In this document: positions 5,422-6,228 of the stretch, piece after piece
How positions within the stretch are numbered: position 1 is the stretch's first letter
How the letters are laid out: each line of letters opens with the position of its first letter
DNA from: Gammaproteobacteria bacterium
GTDB lineage: Bacteria; Pseudomonadota; Gammaproteobacteria; HK1
DNA: 6,228 nucleotides
Direction of reading: 5' to 3'
NCBI GenBank assembly: GCA_013042035.1
Contig: JABDQX010000106.1
Location: 1 to 6,228, forward strand
Translations under genes and position numbers: made by a program
The notes under the pieces: model-generated
Seen by the model: only the letters and a program-made list of their open reading frames with translations
Databases searched by the model: none
What the model was told of the DNA's origin: nothing

Positions 5422-6171
5422 TTATTCGACCATGGTACGCCCACCATCGACCACGATTATGTCACCGGTAGAGTAAGTGGCATCCCGAATCAAAAATAAA
5501 ACGGCTCGCGCGACATCTTCCGGTTGTCCGAGACGCTTCAATGGGGTGCGGGCAAGCAGCATTTCCTTGCGGGTGTCATCAATCCCCTGGGCTGGCCAAA
5601 GTATGGCTCCAGGGGCTACCGCATTCACACGGATCGCAGGACCAAGCTCTCTGGCCAAGGATTTGGTCAACATGATGAGCGCGGCCTTGGCCGCGCAATA
5701 GATGGGGTGTTCGGCAAGGGGGCGCATCCCGTAGATATCGGCGATGTTGACGATGCATCCCCCAGGGATATTTCCATTACCGGAGGCTAAAAACGGTACG
5801 GCAGCCTTAGCGACGAAAAGTGGTGCCTTGGCATTGGTCCCCATCAATTCATCCCAGTCGGTTTCCGACAATGTCGCAAGGGGTGTGGGATAGAAAGTAG
5901 ATGCATTGTTGACCACGACATCGAGCCGGCCATGGACGGCAACGATCTCTTCCATAAGCATTGGAATCTTTTCGGTGAGCGACAGATCGGCCTGAAAGGC
6001 ATGGACCGAGTTGGGACGTTCCCCGTTTAGCGCATCACACAGTCCCATTGCCGCTTCCCGGGATTCACGATACTGAAACACGATATCCATGCCCTGGGCA
6101 TGCAGCATCCGGGCGATGACGGCTCCGATGCGCTTTGCGCCACCGGTGATGAAGGCGACTTTGTTTTTCAA
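5422..6171 (-). CDS. Pteridine-reductase-type short-chain dehydrogenase
   Basis: The 249-residue SDR is likely an NADPH-dependent reductase of pterins (dihydromonapterin or dihydrobiopterin type), working in tetrahydrofolate or pterin cofactor metabolism. The cofactor site TGGAKRIG is at residues 9-16, DL at 62-63 and NNAS at 88-91. The usual SDR catalytic Ser is replaced by Asp145 in NIADIYG, with Tyr158 and Lys162 (YCAAK). This Asp-Tyr-Lys set is the mark of PTR1/FolM-type pteridine reductases. The substrate-loop region PGAILWP (187-193) and C-terminal VDGGR (241-245) also fit. The start is TTG at 6171: the next in-frame stop upstream is only 21 bases away (6193-6195), and the first strand KVAFITGG needs this N-terminus. 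No good Shine-Dalgarno is visible. E. coli FolM is a relative, but the exact substrate here is inferred. Confidence 0.9.
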   Translation of the reverse strand: MKNKVAFITGGAKRIGAVIARMLHAQGMDIVFQYRESREAAMGLCDALNGERPNSVHAFQADLSLTEKIPMLMEEIVAVHGRLDVVVNNASTFYPTPLATLSETDWDELMGTNAKAPLFVAKAAVPFLASGNGNIPGGCIVNIADIYGMRPLAEHPIYCAAKAALIMLTKSLARELGPAIRVNAVAPGAILWPAQGIDDTRKEMLLARTPLKRLGQPEDVARAVLFLIRDATYSTGDIIVVDGGRTMVE

Positions 6172-6228
6172 GGAAATTGGTTCGAAGCGCTCTTAGAGCG
6201 TGTCTGAAAAATCCCCAGTCTACTGCGG
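6172..6228. other. Region upstream of the SDR gene, with a possible insertion-sequence end
   Basis: The sequence CTTAGAGCGTGTCTG (6192-6206), followed by AAAAATCCCC, resembles the terminal inverted repeats of some IS5-family elements, which begin GAG and insert at TNA-type targets; TTA precedes GAG here. A small inverted repeat CGCTC-TTA-GAGCG spans 6188-6200. The window ends before any transposase could be seen, so this is only a possibility. Confidence 0.3.

Overview
This is a 6.2 kb chromosomal window from a bacterium, most likely a gammaproteobacterium. The main reasons are the folC gene followed by a DedD-like SPOR-domain gene, a pairing typical of Gammaproteobacteria, and a pteridine-reductase-type SDR with an Asp-Tyr-Lys active site. 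Rare start codons are common: folC and the SDR use TTG, and hisG uses GTG. I cannot name the genus. No complete mobile element, CRISPR array, tRNA or rRNA gene was seen.

Layout. Bases 1-1303 hold a minus-strand cluster, probably one operon. In transcription order it contains a short cyclic-nucleotide-binding-domain protein, a 92-residue GIY-YIG nuclease-fold protein, and the N-terminal 165 codons of prephenate dehydrogenase (tyrA), cut by the window edge. A divergent intergenic region follows. On the plus strand comes folC (dihydrofolate/folylpolyglutamate synthase), which carries two apparent in-frame insertions. Then comes a 189-base gap rich in structure, followed by a tightly coupled pair: a SPOR-domain membrane protein (DedD-like) and hisG, two bases apart. 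The right third is on the minus strand again. It holds a small orphan beta-propeller-like protein of unknown function and a pteridine-reductase-type SDR. A 37-base sequence with complementary ends occurs twice in direct orientation (2982-3018 and 5302-5338).

How the genes relate. The content is mostly housekeeping: tyrosine synthesis (tyrA), histidine synthesis (hisG), folate synthesis and polyglutamylation (folC), pterin/folate reduction (SDR) and cell-envelope/division (SPOR protein). The SDR and folC act on the same cofactor pool but are not in one operon here. In E. coli and relatives, cvpA and purF follow folC-dedD; here hisG takes that place.

The parts that the genes do not explain are mostly non-coding. 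They are the duplicated 37-base element, two back-to-back hairpins that share a GCGAAGC tip directly before the SPOR gene, a correctly phased A-AAA-AAA heptamer at the GIY-YIG/tyrA junction, and a short CTTAGAGCG-type sequence present after hisG and before the SDR. I found no clear evidence of a wholly new system; these are leads for comparison across the rest of the genome.
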